This document shows, piece after piece, positions 1-9,212 of a stretch of 64,000 nucleotides of DNA. The DNA comes from an uncultured Pelagibacteraceae bacterium (lineage in GTDB: Bacteria > Pseudomonadota > Alphaproteobacteria > Pelagibacterales > Pelagibacteraceae), in contig CACOPB010000001.1 in the NCBI GenBank assembly GCA_902628965.1, positions 142,491 through 206,490 of the forward strand, written 5' to 3'. Both the position numbers and the translations under genes were made by a program. Each line of letters begins with the position of its first letter. Within the stretch, counting starts at the first letter, position 1. The notes beneath the pieces were generated by a model. That model was given only the letters and a program-made list of their open reading frames with translations. It was not told where the DNA came from and ran no database searches.

Positions 1-174
1 ACTGAAAAAATTGAAACTCTCTCTAAGCATATTAAGCAATTCAAAAAAGATAAACATTCATCTGTTGGATTGTTGAGAGCGGTAAATAGAAGAAAGAAAT
101 TGTTAGAATATCTAAAGAAAAATAAAATAGATTCTTACAAAAATGTACTGTCGAAATTGAATTTAAGAAAATAG
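1..174 (+). CDS. rpsO: 30S ribosomal protein S15, C-terminal part
   Basis: The reading frame is open from base 1 to a TAG at 172-174 and encodes the last 57 residues of S15; the start lies outside the window. The stretch with SSVGLLRAVNRRKKLLEYL is the conserved S15 core that binds 16S rRNA and helps assemble the small-subunit platform. The very basic C-terminus is normal for the family. pnp follows on the same strand, which is the classical rpsO-pnp order. Identity is confident despite the truncation. Confidence 0.95.
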   Translation, partial: TEKIETLSKHIKQFKKDKHSSVGLLRAVNRRKKLLEYLKKNKIDSYKNVLSKLNLRK

Positions 175-231
175 AAGTCAAGATAGATAGAACGGAATGG
201 AACGAAACGAACGAAACGAAATGGAAATGAA
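175..231 (+). promoter_or_regulatory. Purine-rich rpsO-pnp spacer with pentamer-like repeats
   Basis: The 57 bp between rpsO and pnp are almost all A and G after the first few bases. They are built from repeats of the type GAAC, GAAAC and GAAATG. Three ATG triplets (197, 221, 227) precede the chosen pnp start at 232 and all are out of frame with it. No stem that could act as an RNase III hairpin, as known from the E. coli rpsO-pnp spacer, is evident. The tract probably serves as an unstructured ribosome-loading leader; this is inference. Confidence 0.45.
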
Positions 232-2304
232 ATGTTTAACGTATATAAGAAGGAAATCGAAGTAGCAGGAAAGAAGATAAGTTTAGAAACAGGTAAAGTA
301 GCAAGACAGGCAGACGGTGCGATAATTGCAACATGTGGAGAGACAGTTGTGCTAGCAACAGTAGTTGGAGCAAAAAAAGTAAATCCTGATATGGATTATT
401 TTCCATTATCTGTAAATTACCAAGAAAAATATTATGCAGCTGGAAAAATTCCAGGTGGATATTTTAAACGAGAAGCAAGACCAACTGAAAGTGAAACATT
501 AATCTCTAGATTAATTGATAGACCAATTAGACCATTGTTTCCTGATGAATTTAAAAATGAAGTTCAGTTATTGCCAACAGTAATTTCATATGACAAAGAA
601 AATGAACCAGATATTTTATCAATTACTGCTTCATCAGCAGCACTAGCAATATCAGGAATGCCATTTATGGGTCCTGTGGGAGCTTCTAGAGTTGGTTTTA
701 TTGATGGAAAATATGTATTGAACCCATCTAAAACTGAATTGGAAAAATCTAAATTAGATTTAGTTGTAGCTGGAACAAAAGATGCAGTACTTATGGTTGA
801 GTCTGAAGCTAATGGTTTAACAGAAGAAGAAATGTTAAATGCAGTTAAATTTGGACATGAAGGTTTTGTTCCAGTAATCGAAATGATTGAGGCACTTGCA
901 AAAGAATGTAGAAAGCCAGAGTGGGCAATTGAGAAAAAAGATTTATCTGAAGTTAAGATAAAACTTGAAGAAACTTTTACAGAAGATCTTAAAAAAGCTT
1001 TTGCAACAAGAGATAAACAAGATAGATCAAATCAGATTTCAGAGATTACTGATAAAGCTAAAAAGCTTTATGAGGAAGATGAAAAATATACAGATCTTGA
1101 TGTTAACAGCCAATTAAAAAATCTGGAAAAATCAATTGTTAGAACTGATATTCTAAAAAATAAAAATAGAATTGATGGAAGAGGTTTATCTGATGTAAGA
1201 CCTATCGAATGTGAAGTGGGTATTTTACCAAGAGCACATGGTTCTGCATTGTTTACTAGAGGAGAAACTCAAGCAATCGTAGTTGCAACTTTAGGAACAT
1301 CCGACGATGAACAAAGAATTGAAAGTTTAGATGGATTACAAAGAGAACGATTTATGCTTCACTATAATTTCCCTCCTTTTTCAGTTGGGGAAACTGGAAG
1401 AATTGGAACTGGTAGAAGGGAAATTGGTCATGGCAAATTAGCTTGGAGAGCGATCAATTCTTCATTACCCACAAAAGAAGCATTTCCATATACTTTTAGA
1501 GTAGTATCTGAGATCACAGAGTCTAACGGTTCCTCTTCAATGGCTACTGTTTGTGGAACGTCTTTAGCATTAATGGATGCTGGAGTACCGATTAAAGAAC
1601 CAGTTGCAGGTATAGCTATGGGATTAATCAAAGAAGGTGATGACTTTAGTGTCCTATCAGATATCTTAGGTGATGAAGATCACTTAGGTGATATGGATTT
1701 TAAAGTTGCTGGAACTAAAGATGGAATTACTTCTCTTCAAATGGATATCAAAATTACAGGTATTACATTTGAAATCATGGAGCAAGCATTAAGCCAAGCG
1801 AAAGATGGAAGAGTTCATATCTTAGGTGAAATGAATAAAGCTCTATCAGCTTCAAGATCTGATGTTGGAAAACACACTCCAAAAATGGAACAAGTTAATG
1901 TTGATAAAAAAGATATTGCTGCAGTCATTGGAAAAGGTGGTGCAACGATCAGAGAGATCGTTGAAAAATCAGGTGCAAAAGTAGATGTAAATGACGAAGG
2001 TGTAGTAACAGTTGCTGCGCCAGATGAAGAATCTAGAAACATCGCAATGCAAATGATTAAAGACATAACCGCAAAAGCTGAATTGAATAAAATTTATTCA
2101 GGTAAAGTAATGAAGATTATGGAGTTTGGTGCATTTGTTAATTTCTTAGGAAAACAAGATGGACTGGTTCATATCTCGGAACTTGCAGATAAGAGAGTTG
2201 CAAAAGTTACTGACGTCGTTAAAGAAGGCGATGAAGTTAAAGTTAAAGTGATTGGTTTTGACAGAGGTAAAGTTAAGCTTTCTATGAAACAAGCTGCTGA
2301 ATAA
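232..2304 (+). CDS. pnp: Polyribonucleotide nucleotidyltransferase (PNPase)
   Basis: PNPase degrades RNA phosphorolytically from the 3' end and is a central RNA-decay enzyme, in other bacteria often part of an RNase E degradosome. The 690-residue protein shows two RNase PH-like halves (about residues 10-140 and 310-550). A KH domain with the loop IGKGG lies near residue 565, and a C-terminal S1 domain contains [17 protein letters not shown]. The start at 232 gives an N-terminus that aligns with known PNPases ([13 protein letters not shown]). The protein lacks the C-terminal tail seen in the slightly longer E. coli enzyme. It follows rpsO and is closed by a terminator. Confidence 0.98.
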   Translation: MFNVYKKEIEVAGKKISLETGKVARQADGAIIATCGETVVLATVVGAKKVNPDMDYFPLSVNYQEKYYAAGKIPGGYFKREARPTESETLISRLIDRPIRPLFPDEFKNEVQLLPTVISYDKENEPDILSITASSAALAISGMPFMGPVGASRVGFIDGKYVLNPSKTELEKSKLDLVVAGTKDAVLMVESEANGLTEEEMLNAVKFGHEGFVPVIEMIEALAKECRKPEWAIEKKDLSEVKIKLEETFTEDLKKAFATRDKQDRSNQISEITDKAKKLYEEDEKYTDLDVNSQLKNLEKSIVRTDILKNKNRIDGRGLSDVRPIECEVGILPRAHGSALFTRGETQAIVVATLGTSDDEQRIESLDGLQRERFMLHYNFPPFSVGETGRIGTGRREIGHGKLAWRAINSSLPTKEAFPYTFRVVSEITESNGSSSMATVCGTSLALMDAGVPIKEPVAGIAMGLIKEGDDFSVLSDILGDEDHLGDMDFKVAGTKDGITSLQMDIKITGITFEIMEQALSQAKDGRVHILGEMNKALSASRSDVGKHTPKMEQVNVDKKDIAAVIGKGGATIREIVEKSGAKVDVNDEGVVTVAAPDEESRNIAMQMIKDITAKAELNKIYSGKVMKIMEFGAFVNFLGKQDGLVHISELADKRVAKVTDVVKEGDEVKVKVIGFDRGKVKLSMKQAAE

Positions 2305-2325
2305 TTCACTTAATTAAAAATTCTT

Positions 2326-2357
2326 AACCCTCAGAAATTACTTTTTGAGGGTTTTTT
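2326..2357 (+). terminator. Intrinsic terminator after pnp
   Basis: A perfect 8-bp stem AACCCTCA (2326-2333) and TGAGGGTT (2346-2353) encloses a 12-nt loop and runs directly into a T tract ending at 2357. It sits 21 bp after the pnp stop and touches the 3' end of the convergent DUF1737 gene, so it may also slow transcription from the other side. Confidence 0.85.
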
Positions 2358-2562
2358 ATAATGATGATAAGTTAATTTTTTTTGAGTATTTCTTCTTTGG
2401 TGCATTTTTAATGACTGCTTGACCACAACGCATTACGCTTCTTTTTTTATCAAATGTCATCTTAGGCTCACCATATAATTTCCATCCATTCGACAATGCC
2501 TCTGTTACACGATTACAAAATCGATCTGTATCATCATCAGTAATAAATCTGTATCCTTTCAT
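2356..2562 (-). CDS. DUF1737 family small protein
   Basis: The 68-residue protein begins MKGYRFITDDDTDRFCNRV and continues with LSNGWKLYGEP. This matches the short DUF1737 pattern of an N-terminal YRF element, a helix and a GW-L-G-P turn. The C-terminus is a Lys-rich tail (KNAPKKKYSKK). The function of the family is unknown to me. It is transcribed toward pnp and lies 30 bp downstream of the fabI start, on the same strand as the fab genes' partner strand orientation would allow only as a separate unit: fabI itself ends at 2593, so this gene follows fabI and could be the last gene of the fab operon. Confidence 0.75.
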   Translation of the reverse strand: MKGYRFITDDDTDRFCNRVTEALSNGWKLYGEPKMTFDKKRSVMRCGQAVIKNAPKKKYSKKINLSSL

Positions 2563-2592
2563 GTATCTTTAACTAAATTTAACTATATTTTA

Positions 2593-3375
2593 TTATATAT
2601 TTTTAGGATCTGGCATTCCAACCTTGTTATACCCAGCATCTACATAGTGAATTTCACCTGTAACACCGTTTGCGAGATCGCTTAGCAGATATAATGCAGA
2701 GTTTCCAACATCATGTATATCTACATTTCTTTTAAGCAATGAATGATCTTCATTCCATTTATATAAGAATTTTGCATCTCCAATAGCGGAAGCAGCTAAT
2801 GTTTTAATTGGCCCTGCGCTTATCGCATTTACTCTTATGCCTCTACTACCTAGATCTCTTGCAAGATATTTAACACTAGACTCTAAAGCAGCCTTACAGA
2901 CACCCATTACATTATAATTTGGAATAGCTTTGTTTGCTTCGTAGCTTAAAGTAATTAAACTTCCACCTTCTTTCATTACTTTTGAAGCTTCTTTAGCAAC
3001 TTCCGTAAATGAAAAACATGATATCAACATACTTTTTAAAAAGTTTTCTCTAGTTGTATCTAAATATTCACCAGATAGTTCTGATTTATCTGAAAAAGCT
3101 ATTGCATGAACTACAAAATCAATTTTACCCCACTTTGATTTAATATCTTCAAATAATTTTATTACATTCTCTTTTTTTTCAACATCACAGCTGAATGTCA
3201 CTTTTGAATTTAATTTTTCAGCTAAAGGAACTACTCTTTTTTTAAGAGCATCACCTAAATACGTAAATGCTAGCTCCGCTCCAGACTCAGCAAGTTTTTG
3301 AGATATACCCCAGGCAATAGATCTTTCATTGGCAACGCCCATGATTAATCCTTTTTTACCTTTCATCAAACTCAT
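2593..3375 (-). CDS. fabI: Enoyl-[acyl-carrier-protein] reductase (NADH)
   Basis: FabI catalyses the last, NADH-dependent step of each fatty acid elongation cycle. The 260-residue protein is a short-chain dehydrogenase with the FabI-type N-terminal nucleotide loop GVANERSIAWG and a Y-x6-K catalytic pair in YNVMGVCKAAL. Length is normal. An in-frame ATG three codons downstream would also serve as a start. The gene follows fabB after 2 bp and belongs to the fabA-fabB-fabI operon, an order shared by many alphaproteobacteria. Confidence 0.96.
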   Translation of the reverse strand: MSLMKGKKGLIMGVANERSIAWGISQKLAESGAELAFTYLGDALKKRVVPLAEKLNSKVTFSCDVEKKENVIKLFEDIKSKWGKIDFVVHAIAFSDKSELSGEYLDTTRENFLKSMLISCFSFTEVAKEASKVMKEGGSLITLSYEANKAIPNYNVMGVCKAALESSVKYLARDLGSRGIRVNAISAGPIKTLAASAIGDAKFLYKWNEDHSLLKRNVDIHDVGNSALYLLSDLANGVTGEIHYVDAGYNKVGMPDPKNI

Positions 3376-3377
3376 AA

Positions 3378-4589
3378 TTAAACCTTTTCGAAAATTAAAG
3401 CAGCATTTGTTCCACCAAAACCAAAACTATTCGACATTACGGTGTTTAAAGTTGTACCAGTTTCAGTTTTTGCAACTATTGGAAATTTTTTAGCATCATC
3501 ATCCATATCTGTAATATTTGCTGATCCTGTTATGAAATTATTTTTCATCATTATTAAACAATAGATGGCTTCATGTACAGAAGCGGCTCCTAGGGGATGA
3601 CCCGATAAAGATTTTGTTGAACTTATTTTTGGAATGTCATCACCAAATGTTTCTTTAATAGCATTTAGTTCAGTTATATCTCCAACTGGAGTAGATGTTC
3701 CGTGAGTATTAATGTAGTCAATTTTATTTTTAGCAGTTGCCATTGCCATTTTCATACATCTAACAGCACCTTCACCTGATGGGGCTACCATATCATATCC
3801 GTCTGAAGTTGCTCCATAACCATTTAATTCTGCGTATATTTTAGCCCCTCGTGCTTTGGCATGTTCGTATTCTTCAAGTACTAGAACACCTGCCCCACCA
3901 GCAATTACAAATCCATCTCTTGTTTTATCATAAGCTCTTGAAGCTGATACAGGTGTATCATTATATTTTGAAGACAATGCAGTCATTGCATCAAACATTG
4001 CTGTCATTGCCCAATGAATTTCTTCACTTCCTCCAGCAAAAACAACATCTTGTTTACCCATTTGAATTAATTCCATAGAATTTCCAATACAATGACCGCT
4101 TGTTGCACAAGCAGAACTCATTGTATAATTAGTCCCTTTAATTTTAAAAGGAACAGCAAGAGTTGCAGACGCTGTGCTTGCCATTGTTCTGGGAACAATA
4201 AAGGGCCCCATAAGTTTTGGAGTCTTTGCCCTAGTCTTATCTGCTGCTAGAATTACGTTTTCTATAGAGGGTCCTCCTGAACCCATTACGATACCAGTTT
4301 TAAAGTTACTTACTTCACTTTCTTCTAATCCAGAATCTTCAATAGCTTCTTTCATAGCTATATAATTATAAGCTGAGCCTGAACCCATAAATCTAATTGT
4401 TTTTCTATCAATATGATCCTCTAGTTTAATATTTGGTTTTCCATGAACATGGCTTTTTAAATTATGTTCTTTATATTCTTCTGCGAAAGAGATTCCCGAC
4501 TTTGAATTTAATAATGACTGATAAACCTCATTTTGATTGTTTCCTAAGCAAGAAACTATACCTAAACCTGTAATAACTACTCTTCTCAT
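3378..4589 (-). CDS. fabB: 3-oxoacyl-[acyl-carrier-protein] synthase I
   Basis: This condensing enzyme elongates acyl-ACP with malonyl-ACP, and the FabB branch is needed for unsaturated fatty acids. The 403-residue protein has the thiolase-fold Cys161 in [10 protein letters not shown] and the two histidine motifs HGTSTPVGD and GHPLGAAS of the Cys-His-His triad. Its ATG overlaps the fabA stop by one base (TAATG), so the two are probably translationally coupled. Placement next to fabA favours FabB over FabF. Confidence 0.95.
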   Translation of the reverse strand: MRRVVITGLGIVSCLGNNQNEVYQSLLNSKSGISFAEEYKEHNLKSHVHGKPNIKLEDHIDRKTIRFMGSGSAYNYIAMKEAIEDSGLEESEVSNFKTGIVMGSGGPSIENVILAADKTRAKTPKLMGPFIVPRTMASTASATLAVPFKIKGTNYTMSSACATSGHCIGNSMELIQMGKQDVVFAGGSEEIHWAMTAMFDAMTALSSKYNDTPVSASRAYDKTRDGFVIAGGAGVLVLEEYEHAKARGAKIYAELNGYGATSDGYDMVAPSGEGAVRCMKMAMATAKNKIDYINTHGTSTPVGDITELNAIKETFGDDIPKISSTKSLSGHPLGAASVHEAIYCLIMMKNNFITGSANITDMDDDAKKFPIVAKTETGTTLNTVMSNSFGFGGTNAALIFEKV

Positions 4590-5089
4590 TATTTAAATAA
4601 CCCCACTTTTAAGCTATCTGCTGAATATATTTTTTTATTGTCTGCAAGAACTACACCATTTGCAAGTCCAACGGTTGTTCCTCCTGGAGACATAATTTTT
4701 TTCATATCTATTTCATATCTTACGTTTTTTACAGTTTGTAAAACTTCACCTGTAAACTTTACTGTACCTACCCCTAAAGCTCTACCCTTTCCTGGATTCC
4801 CAAGCCATCCCAGAAAAAATCCTACTAGTTGCCACATGGCATCTAAACCTAAGCATCCTGGCATAACTGGATCTTTTTTAAAATGACAATCAAAAAACCA
4901 CAAATTATCTTTAATATCCAATTCAGCTTTTAAAGAGCCTTTATTAAATGAACCATTATTTTCATTGATTTCTGTTATCCTGTCAAACATTAGCATCGGT
5001 GGAAGAGGTAATTTTGCATTACCAGGTCCAAAAAGATCCCCATTTCCACAAGTTATTAGATCATCGTAAGAGTATGAGTTTTTTTTCAT
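4589..5089 (-). CDS. fabA: 3-hydroxydecanoyl-[acyl-carrier-protein] dehydratase/isomerase
   Basis: FabA dehydrates 3-hydroxydecanoyl-ACP and isomerises the trans-2 to the cis-3 product, which starts the anaerobic route to unsaturated fatty acids. The 166-residue hot-dog protein carries the catalytic His69 in [15 protein letters not shown] and Asp83 in GLDAMWQ, as in E. coli FabA. It is the first gene of the minus-strand fab operon and is divergent from irr. The 72-bp divergent spacer contains an ICE-like palindrome that could influence both directions. Confidence 0.96.
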   Translation of the reverse strand: MKKNSYSYDDLITCGNGDLFGPGNAKLPLPPMLMFDRITEINENNGSFNKGSLKAELDIKDNLWFFDCHFKKDPVMPGCLGLDAMWQLVGFFLGWLGNPGKGRALGVGTVKFTGEVLQTVKNVRYEIDMKKIMSPGGTTVGLANGVVLADNKKIYSADSLKVGLFK

Positions 5090-5140
5090 AATTTGAGCTC
5101 CCTTAATACTTGATTTAAGGCAATTATAATATAGAAATAG

Positions 5141-5157
5141 TTTAGAATAATTATAAT
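5141..5157. promoter_or_regulatory. ICE-like (Irr) palindrome in the fabA-irr spacer
   Basis: TTTAGAAT-A-ATTATAAT is a 17-bp imperfect palindrome. It matches an ideal TTTAGAAT-n-ATTCTAAA arrangement at 14 of 16 arm positions. Irr proteins of alphaproteobacteria bind AT-rich iron control elements of this kind. It lies 4 bp before the irr start codon, where binding would plausibly give autorepression. Assignment is by eye; no binding data. Confidence 0.5.
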
Positions 5158-5161
5158 TAAC

Positions 5162-5572
5162 ATGTCAATTTTAGACAAATATATCAAAAAATTAAGAGAT
5201 TCTGGTCTAAGACCTACAAAACAGAGAATAAAAATATGCGAAGTTTTGTTTGAAACAGACAAAACATTTCATTTTACAGTCAACGATCTTACAAAAAAAG
5301 TACATTTACAAACGGATAATAAAATATCAGTTGCTACAGTTTATAATACTGTTCATGCTTTTGAAAAAAAAGGTTATTTAAAACAAATACCAATTAATTC
5401 GAGCCAAACATACTTTGATACAAACACAACCGCCCATCATCATTTTTATGATGTAAAAGCTGAAAAGTTAATTGATCTTGACAATAAAGACATTGGACCA
5501 ATCAATATCCAAAAATCAATTCCTGGAAAAAAAATAAAATCTGTTGAAGTTCTTGTAAAATTAGAAGATTAA
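5162..5572 (+). CDS. irr: Fur-family iron response regulator Irr
   Basis: Irr is the heme-responsive Fur-family regulator that controls iron-using genes in many alphaproteobacteria. The 136-residue protein has the winged-helix DNA-binding half ([15 protein letters not shown] through [21 protein letters not shown]) and the His cluster H92-H94 in AHHHFYD that is typical of Irr and linked to heme binding. The N-terminal GCPWHD heme motif of Bradyrhizobium Irr is absent, as in many family members. Position divergent from fabA-fabB-fabI is conserved in related bacteria and supports irr over fur or zur. Confidence 0.85.
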   Translation: MSILDKYIKKLRDSGLRPTKQRIKICEVLFETDKTFHFTVNDLTKKVHLQTDNKISVATVYNTVHAFEKKGYLKQIPINSSQTYFDTNTTAHHHFYDVKAEKLIDLDNKDIGPINIQKSIPGKKIKSVEVLVKLED

Positions 5573-5581
5573 CGAAGTTAC

Positions 5582-5655
5582 ATTAAAATCATTCTAATCT
5601 ATTTGACATTATTTTTTAGAATCATTATAAACTAGAGGTCTAGAATAATTATTTA
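5582..5655 (+). promoter_or_regulatory. katG promoter with a cluster of ICE-like palindromes
   Basis: TTGACA at 5603-5608 and TATAAA at 5626-5631, 17 bp apart, form a near-ideal sigma-70 promoter. An ICE-like palindrome TTTAGAAT-C-ATTATAAA (5615-5631) matches 15 of 16 arm positions and covers the -10 element. A second, ATTAAAAT-C-ATTCTAAT (5582-5598), lies just upstream of the -35; its centre is 33 bp from the first, about three helix turns. A weaker third starts at 5639 (TCTAGAAT). The layout suggests repression by Irr when iron is scarce; this is inference. Confidence 0.6.
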
Positions 5656-5666
5656 AAAGGAGAAAA

Positions 5667-7904
5667 ATGAGTACCGAAAACTATAAGTCTAAATCTTTTA
5701 AGTCAAATGAACTAAGTAAGTGTCCATTTACTGGAGCGGGTACTCCAGCTAAATTTACAGCAGGAAGAGGTCAAACAGTTAGAGATTTCTGGCCAAATAG
5801 TTTGAATTTAAAAATACTTAGTCAGCATTCAAATTTAACAAATCCTATGGATAATAGTTTTATGTACTCAAGAGAATTTAAAAAACTCAATTATAAGGCA
5901 CTTAAGAAAGATTTAAAAAAATTAATGACTGACTCCCAAGATTGGTGGCCTGCAGATTATGGCCATTATGGTCCTTTATTTATTAGATTAGCTTGGCACG
6001 CAGCTGGTACTTATCGAACTGGAGATGGTAGAGGTGGAGCTGGTACTGGAAATCAAAGGTTTGCACCTCTAAACTCATGGCCAGATAATGTTAATTTAGA
6101 TAAAGCCAGACTTCTTTTATGGCCAATCAAAAAAAAATATGGAAAAAAAATTTCTTGGGCAGACTTGTTCATTTTAGTGGGAAATGTAGCTTTAGATTCA
6201 ATGGGCTTTAAAACATTTGGGTTCGGAGCTGGTAGAGTAGATATTTGGGAACCTGAAGATGATATTTATTGGGGATCTGAAAAAGAAATGCTTGCTGTAG
6301 AGAGATATAGTGGAAAAAGAGACTTAGAACAGCCTTTAGGAGCATCGCATATGGGATTAATATATGTAAATCCCCAAGGTCCTGATGCTAATCCAGATCC
6401 AAAACTTGCAGCACATGACATAAGAGAAACTTTTGGGAGAATGGCTATGAACGATTATGAAACTGCAGCATTAGTTGCTGGTGGACATACTTTCGGTAAA
6501 TCGCATGGTGCAGCTTCTGAGGATTTTAAAGGTCCTGATCCTGAAGCCTCAAGAATTCAAGATCAATCAACTGGATGGAATAGCGGTTATAAATCAGGGA
6601 AAGGTGTTGATACTATTAGTAGTGGTATTGAAGGTGCTTGGACTCAAAACCCGACTAAATGGGATATGGGGTATTTAGATTGTTTATATGGACATGATTG
6701 GGAGCTTACAAAAAGTCCAGCTGGTGCTCATCAATGGACACCTAAGAAAAATGGGCAAAAAATTAAAATGGTCCCAGATGCACATAAGAAAAACGTGTTT
6801 CATCCTCCAATGATGCAAACAACTGACATTTCAATGAAAGTAGACCCAAGTTATGGACCTATAACAAAACATTTTCACGAAAATCCAAAAGAATTTCATG
6901 ATGCTTTTGCAAGAGCATGGTTTAAGCTGACACATAGAGATATGGGTCCAAGAGCATGTTATTTAGGAAGTGATGTACCTAAAGAAGAATTAATCTGGCA
7001 AGATCCAATTGACAAACCAAAATATAAATTAAAATCAAAAGACATAAAAGATTTAAAAAATAAAATTGCAAAATCCAAGATATCTGTCTCAGATTTAGTT
7101 TCTACAGCATGGGCTTCAGCATCAACTTTTAGAGGATCAGATAAAAGAGGTGGAGCCAATGGTGCAAGAATAATGTTAGAGCCTCAAAAAAATTGGAAAG
7201 TGAATAATCCAAAAAAATTATCAAAGATCCTTAAAAAACTAAGTAATATTAAAAAAAGTTTTGATACGATAAAAAAGAGTGTATCTATGGCTGATTTAAT
7301 TGTTTTAGCTGGTAACTTTGGTATTGAGACAGCCGCAGAAAAAGCAGGCCATAAAGTTGATGTTCCATTTTCGCCAGGGAGAGGAGATGCAAGACAGGAT
7401 CAGACGGACATAAATTCATTTAATTTATTGGAGCCACAAGCCGACGGTTTTAGAAATTATTTGAACAGTGGTGCCTCAATAGTATCTGCAGAAGAAAAGT
7501 TGATAGATAAAGCTCAATTAATGGGACTTACTGCTCCAGAAATGACTGTCCTCGTAGGTGGAATGCGTGTGTTAGGTACTAACTATGATAATTCAAACCA
7601 TGGTGTTTTTACAAATAAACCAGGCGTTCTTACAAATGATTATTTTGTCAACTTACTGGATATGAATACTACTTGGAAAGAAGAAGACAAAACTGAACAA
7701 ACTTTTGTAGGTAAAAATAGAAAAACTCAAAAAAATAAATGGAAAGCAACAAGAGTTGATCTTATTTTTGGTTCAAATTCTCAACTTAGAGCTTTGGCAG
7801 AGGTTTATGCCTGTGAGGATTCAAGCTCTAAATTTGTTAGGGATTTTATTTCCGCATGGGTCAAAGTTATGAATTCAGATAGATTTGATTTAAAGTTAAA
7901 TTAA
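5667..7904 (+). CDS. katG: Catalase-peroxidase
   Basis: KatG is a heme enzyme that destroys hydrogen peroxide by catalase and peroxidase reactions. The 745-residue protein has the usual duplicated two-domain layout. The active N-terminal half contains the distal [11 protein letters not shown] motif near residue 106 and the proximal heme-ligand motif HTFGKSHG near residue 273. The Trp and Tyr contexts of the cross-linked adduct are visible (RLAWH and LIYVNPQGP). A good ribosome-binding site (AAAGGAG) precedes the ATG. It appears to head an operon with the two genes that follow. The ICE-like boxes in its promoter fit control of a heme enzyme by Irr. Confidence 0.98.
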   Translation: MSTENYKSKSFKSNELSKCPFTGAGTPAKFTAGRGQTVRDFWPNSLNLKILSQHSNLTNPMDNSFMYSREFKKLNYKALKKDLKKLMTDSQDWWPADYGHYGPLFIRLAWHAAGTYRTGDGRGGAGTGNQRFAPLNSWPDNVNLDKARLLLWPIKKKYGKKISWADLFILVGNVALDSMGFKTFGFGAGRVDIWEPEDDIYWGSEKEMLAVERYSGKRDLEQPLGASHMGLIYVNPQGPDANPDPKLAAHDIRETFGRMAMNDYETAALVAGGHTFGKSHGAASEDFKGPDPEASRIQDQSTGWNSGYKSGKGVDTISSGIEGAWTQNPTKWDMGYLDCLYGHDWELTKSPAGAHQWTPKKNGQKIKMVPDAHKKNVFHPPMMQTTDISMKVDPSYGPITKHFHENPKEFHDAFARAWFKLTHRDMGPRACYLGSDVPKEELIWQDPIDKPKYKLKSKDIKDLKNKIAKSKISVSDLVSTAWASASTFRGSDKRGGANGARIMLEPQKNWKVNNPKKLSKILKKLSNIKKSFDTIKKSVSMADLIVLAGNFGIETAAEKAGHKVDVPFSPGRGDARQDQTDINSFNLLEPQADGFRNYLNSGASIVSAEEKLIDKAQLMGLTAPEMTVLVGGMRVLGTNYDNSNHGVFTNKPGVLTNDYFVNLLDMNTTWKEEDKTEQTFVGKNRKTQKNKWKATRVDLIFGSNSQLRALAEVYACEDSSSKFVRDFISAWVKVMNSDRFDLKLN

Positions 7905-7929
7905 TATTTTTACAGGAAAGATATCAATA

Positions 7930-8526
7930 ATGACAACAGTTAGTTTTGAGGATTTTTATAAAGTTCCAAATTTAAAATTTGATATTTCTAGGTTGAGAAT
8001 AGATTTAGAAAAGATATTAAAACAAAAGAAATTTAATTCACCCGGTGTAACACATTTTGGCGCAATACCTGTTAATCAAATTCCTAATGATGAAAGTTCT
8101 ATTAATGGTAATAATATAAGAGGAAAATATTGGACTATTGCCGACGATACTGGAAAAGAAGTAGCTAGAGACATTGATATTGATGAGAGTAAATATACCC
8201 AGTTGGTTCCTGAATTTGAAAAAACATACTTTAAAGAGGTTTTTGAGGTATTAAATTCTAGGTTTAAGCTTGGAAGAATAAGGCTTTTGTTGAAGGAACC
8301 AAGGTCAACCCTTAGCTGGCACAAGGATCCTGAATGTAGATTGCATGTGCCAATTATAACTAACAAAGGTTGTTCTATGGTAATAGAAAATGTAGCCAAA
8401 CATTTACCTGCAGATGGTAATGTTTGGATAACAAATAACACAAAATATCATAATTTTTTTAATGGTGGTGAGCAAGCAAGAATACATCTCGTAGCCTGTG
8501 TACTAGAGAGCCCTTTTAAACAATAA
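7930..8526 (+). CDS. Fe(II)/2-oxoglutarate oxygenase of the aspartyl/asparaginyl beta-hydroxylase type
   Basis: The 198-residue protein shows the double-stranded beta-helix signature of this family: H131-x-D133 in LSWHKDPECR, the distal iron ligand H174 in YHNFFNGG, and R184 in EQARIHLV positioned to bind 2-oxoglutarate. Such enzymes hydroxylate side chains or small molecules; the substrate here cannot be told. AGGAAAG precedes the start. It lies 25 bp after katG and its TAA overlaps the next ATG, so the three genes look co-transcribed. Dependence on ferrous iron fits the iron theme of this block. Confidence 0.7.
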   Translation: MTTVSFEDFYKVPNLKFDISRLRIDLEKILKQKKFNSPGVTHFGAIPVNQIPNDESSINGNNIRGKYWTIADDTGKEVARDIDIDESKYTQLVPEFEKTYFKEVFEVLNSRFKLGRIRLLLKEPRSTLSWHKDPECRLHVPIITNKGCSMVIENVAKHLPADGNVWITNNTKYHNFFNGGEQARIHLVACVLESPFKQ

Positions 8527-8765
8527 TGGAAATTACTAACGGTATATTTAAAGCAGCAGGAAATATTTATCAAAATAATAAAGGTTCGTTATTAAGAACA
8601 ATTATTTATACAATCGGTCATTTTTTAATTGCAATTACAGTTTTAATGTTAGTTGCAGATGTATCTTTTATGATTGCATTAACAGATGCAATAGTTGAAC
8701 CAATTGCAAACTCTATATGGTACTTTATTTTAGATAAGTGGTGGGCGAGTAAATCAAAAAAATAA
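8526..8765 (+). CDS. Small DUF2061-like membrane protein
   Basis: The 79-residue protein has two hydrophobic helices (about residues 24-44 and 48-68) and ends with a basic tail (WWASKSKK). The pattern of RTIIYTIGHFLIAITV followed by IVEPIANSIWYFILDKWW resembles DUF2061 membrane proteins, whose function is unknown. It overlaps the oxygenase stop by one base (TAATG), which suggests translational coupling. It is the last gene before the Fur-like operator pair. Confidence 0.7.
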   Translation: MEITNGIFKAAGNIYQNNKGSLLRTIIYTIGHFLIAITVLMLVADVSFMIALTDAIVEPIANSIWYFILDKWWASKSKK

Positions 8766-8813
8766 ATTTTTGATAAATTTATTATTTCAGAAATTAAATT
8801 ACTATTAATGAAA

Positions 8814-8862
8814 GAGAATAATAATCATTCGCAAAAAAAATGAGCGAATGATAATCATTCTC
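8814..8862. promoter_or_regulatory. Twin Fur-box-like palindromes forming a large inverted repeat
   Basis: GAATGAT-A-ATCATTC (8846-8860) is a perfect 7-1-7 palindrome and contains the 13-bp core AATGATAATCATT of the classical Fur box. A second copy, GAATAAT-A-ATCATTC (8816-8830), has one arm mismatch. The centres are 30 bp apart, about three helix turns, which would place two dimers on one face. The outer arms GAGAAT and ATTCTC extend both copies, so the whole block is also an inverted repeat around an A-rich loop. It lies 46 bp before the Cys-rich miniprotein gene. Confidence 0.65.
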
Positions 8863-8907
8863 ATTGATAAAGATTGAATTAATTTTGATTATAATTAAAT
8901 TTTAAAT

Positions 8908-9090
8908 ATGCAGACAGAAAATTATAATTGCAAAAAATGTGGGTTAACAATTTCATCAACATGTTCAAAATGTGATAAAATTGTTGATGTACAAATCCTT
9001 GATGATGGATGTATAGTTCAAAAAACAAAATGTTTAGACTGTGCTAATACTCCAGTAATAAAGGATGTTTGTGAACAAAAAAATATTTAG
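8908..9090 (+). CDS. Cys-rich 60-residue protein behind a Fur-like operator
   Basis: I do not recognise this family. The 60 residues hold eight cysteines: C8-x2-C11, C19-x2-C22, C35, C42-x2-C45 and C55. This suggests a small zinc-ribbon or metal-binding fold with two metal sites. There is no signal peptide or membrane segment. A TATAAT at 8890-8895 lies just upstream, with a possible but distant TTGATA -35 at 8864-8869. The paired Fur-like palindromes immediately before it imply control by metal. A roles in iron or zinc storage, sensing or cofactor handling are possible; none is shown. Confidence 0.65.
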   Translation: MQTENYNCKKCGLTISSTCSKCDKIVDVQILDDGCIVQKTKCLDCANTPVIKDVCEQKNI

Positions 9091-9111
9091 TATTTATTAA
9101 ATTATTTCACG

Positions 9112-9169
9112 GATTGGTTAATTTAATAAATTAAGACTAATAGGTTGTTGATTACTAACCAATCTTTTT
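9112..9169 (+). terminator. Possible terminator after the Cys-rich gene
   Basis: A perfect 9-bp stem GATTGGTTA (9112-9120) and TAACCAATC (9156-9164) is followed by TTTTT. The 35-nt loop is long for an intrinsic terminator, and the stem is only moderately GC rich. It is the only hairpin between the convergent genes ending at 9090 and 9213. Confidence 0.45.
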
Positions 9170-9212
9170 AATCCTATAAAGAAGACATATCATCTTCAGC
9201 CACTGATTTTAT

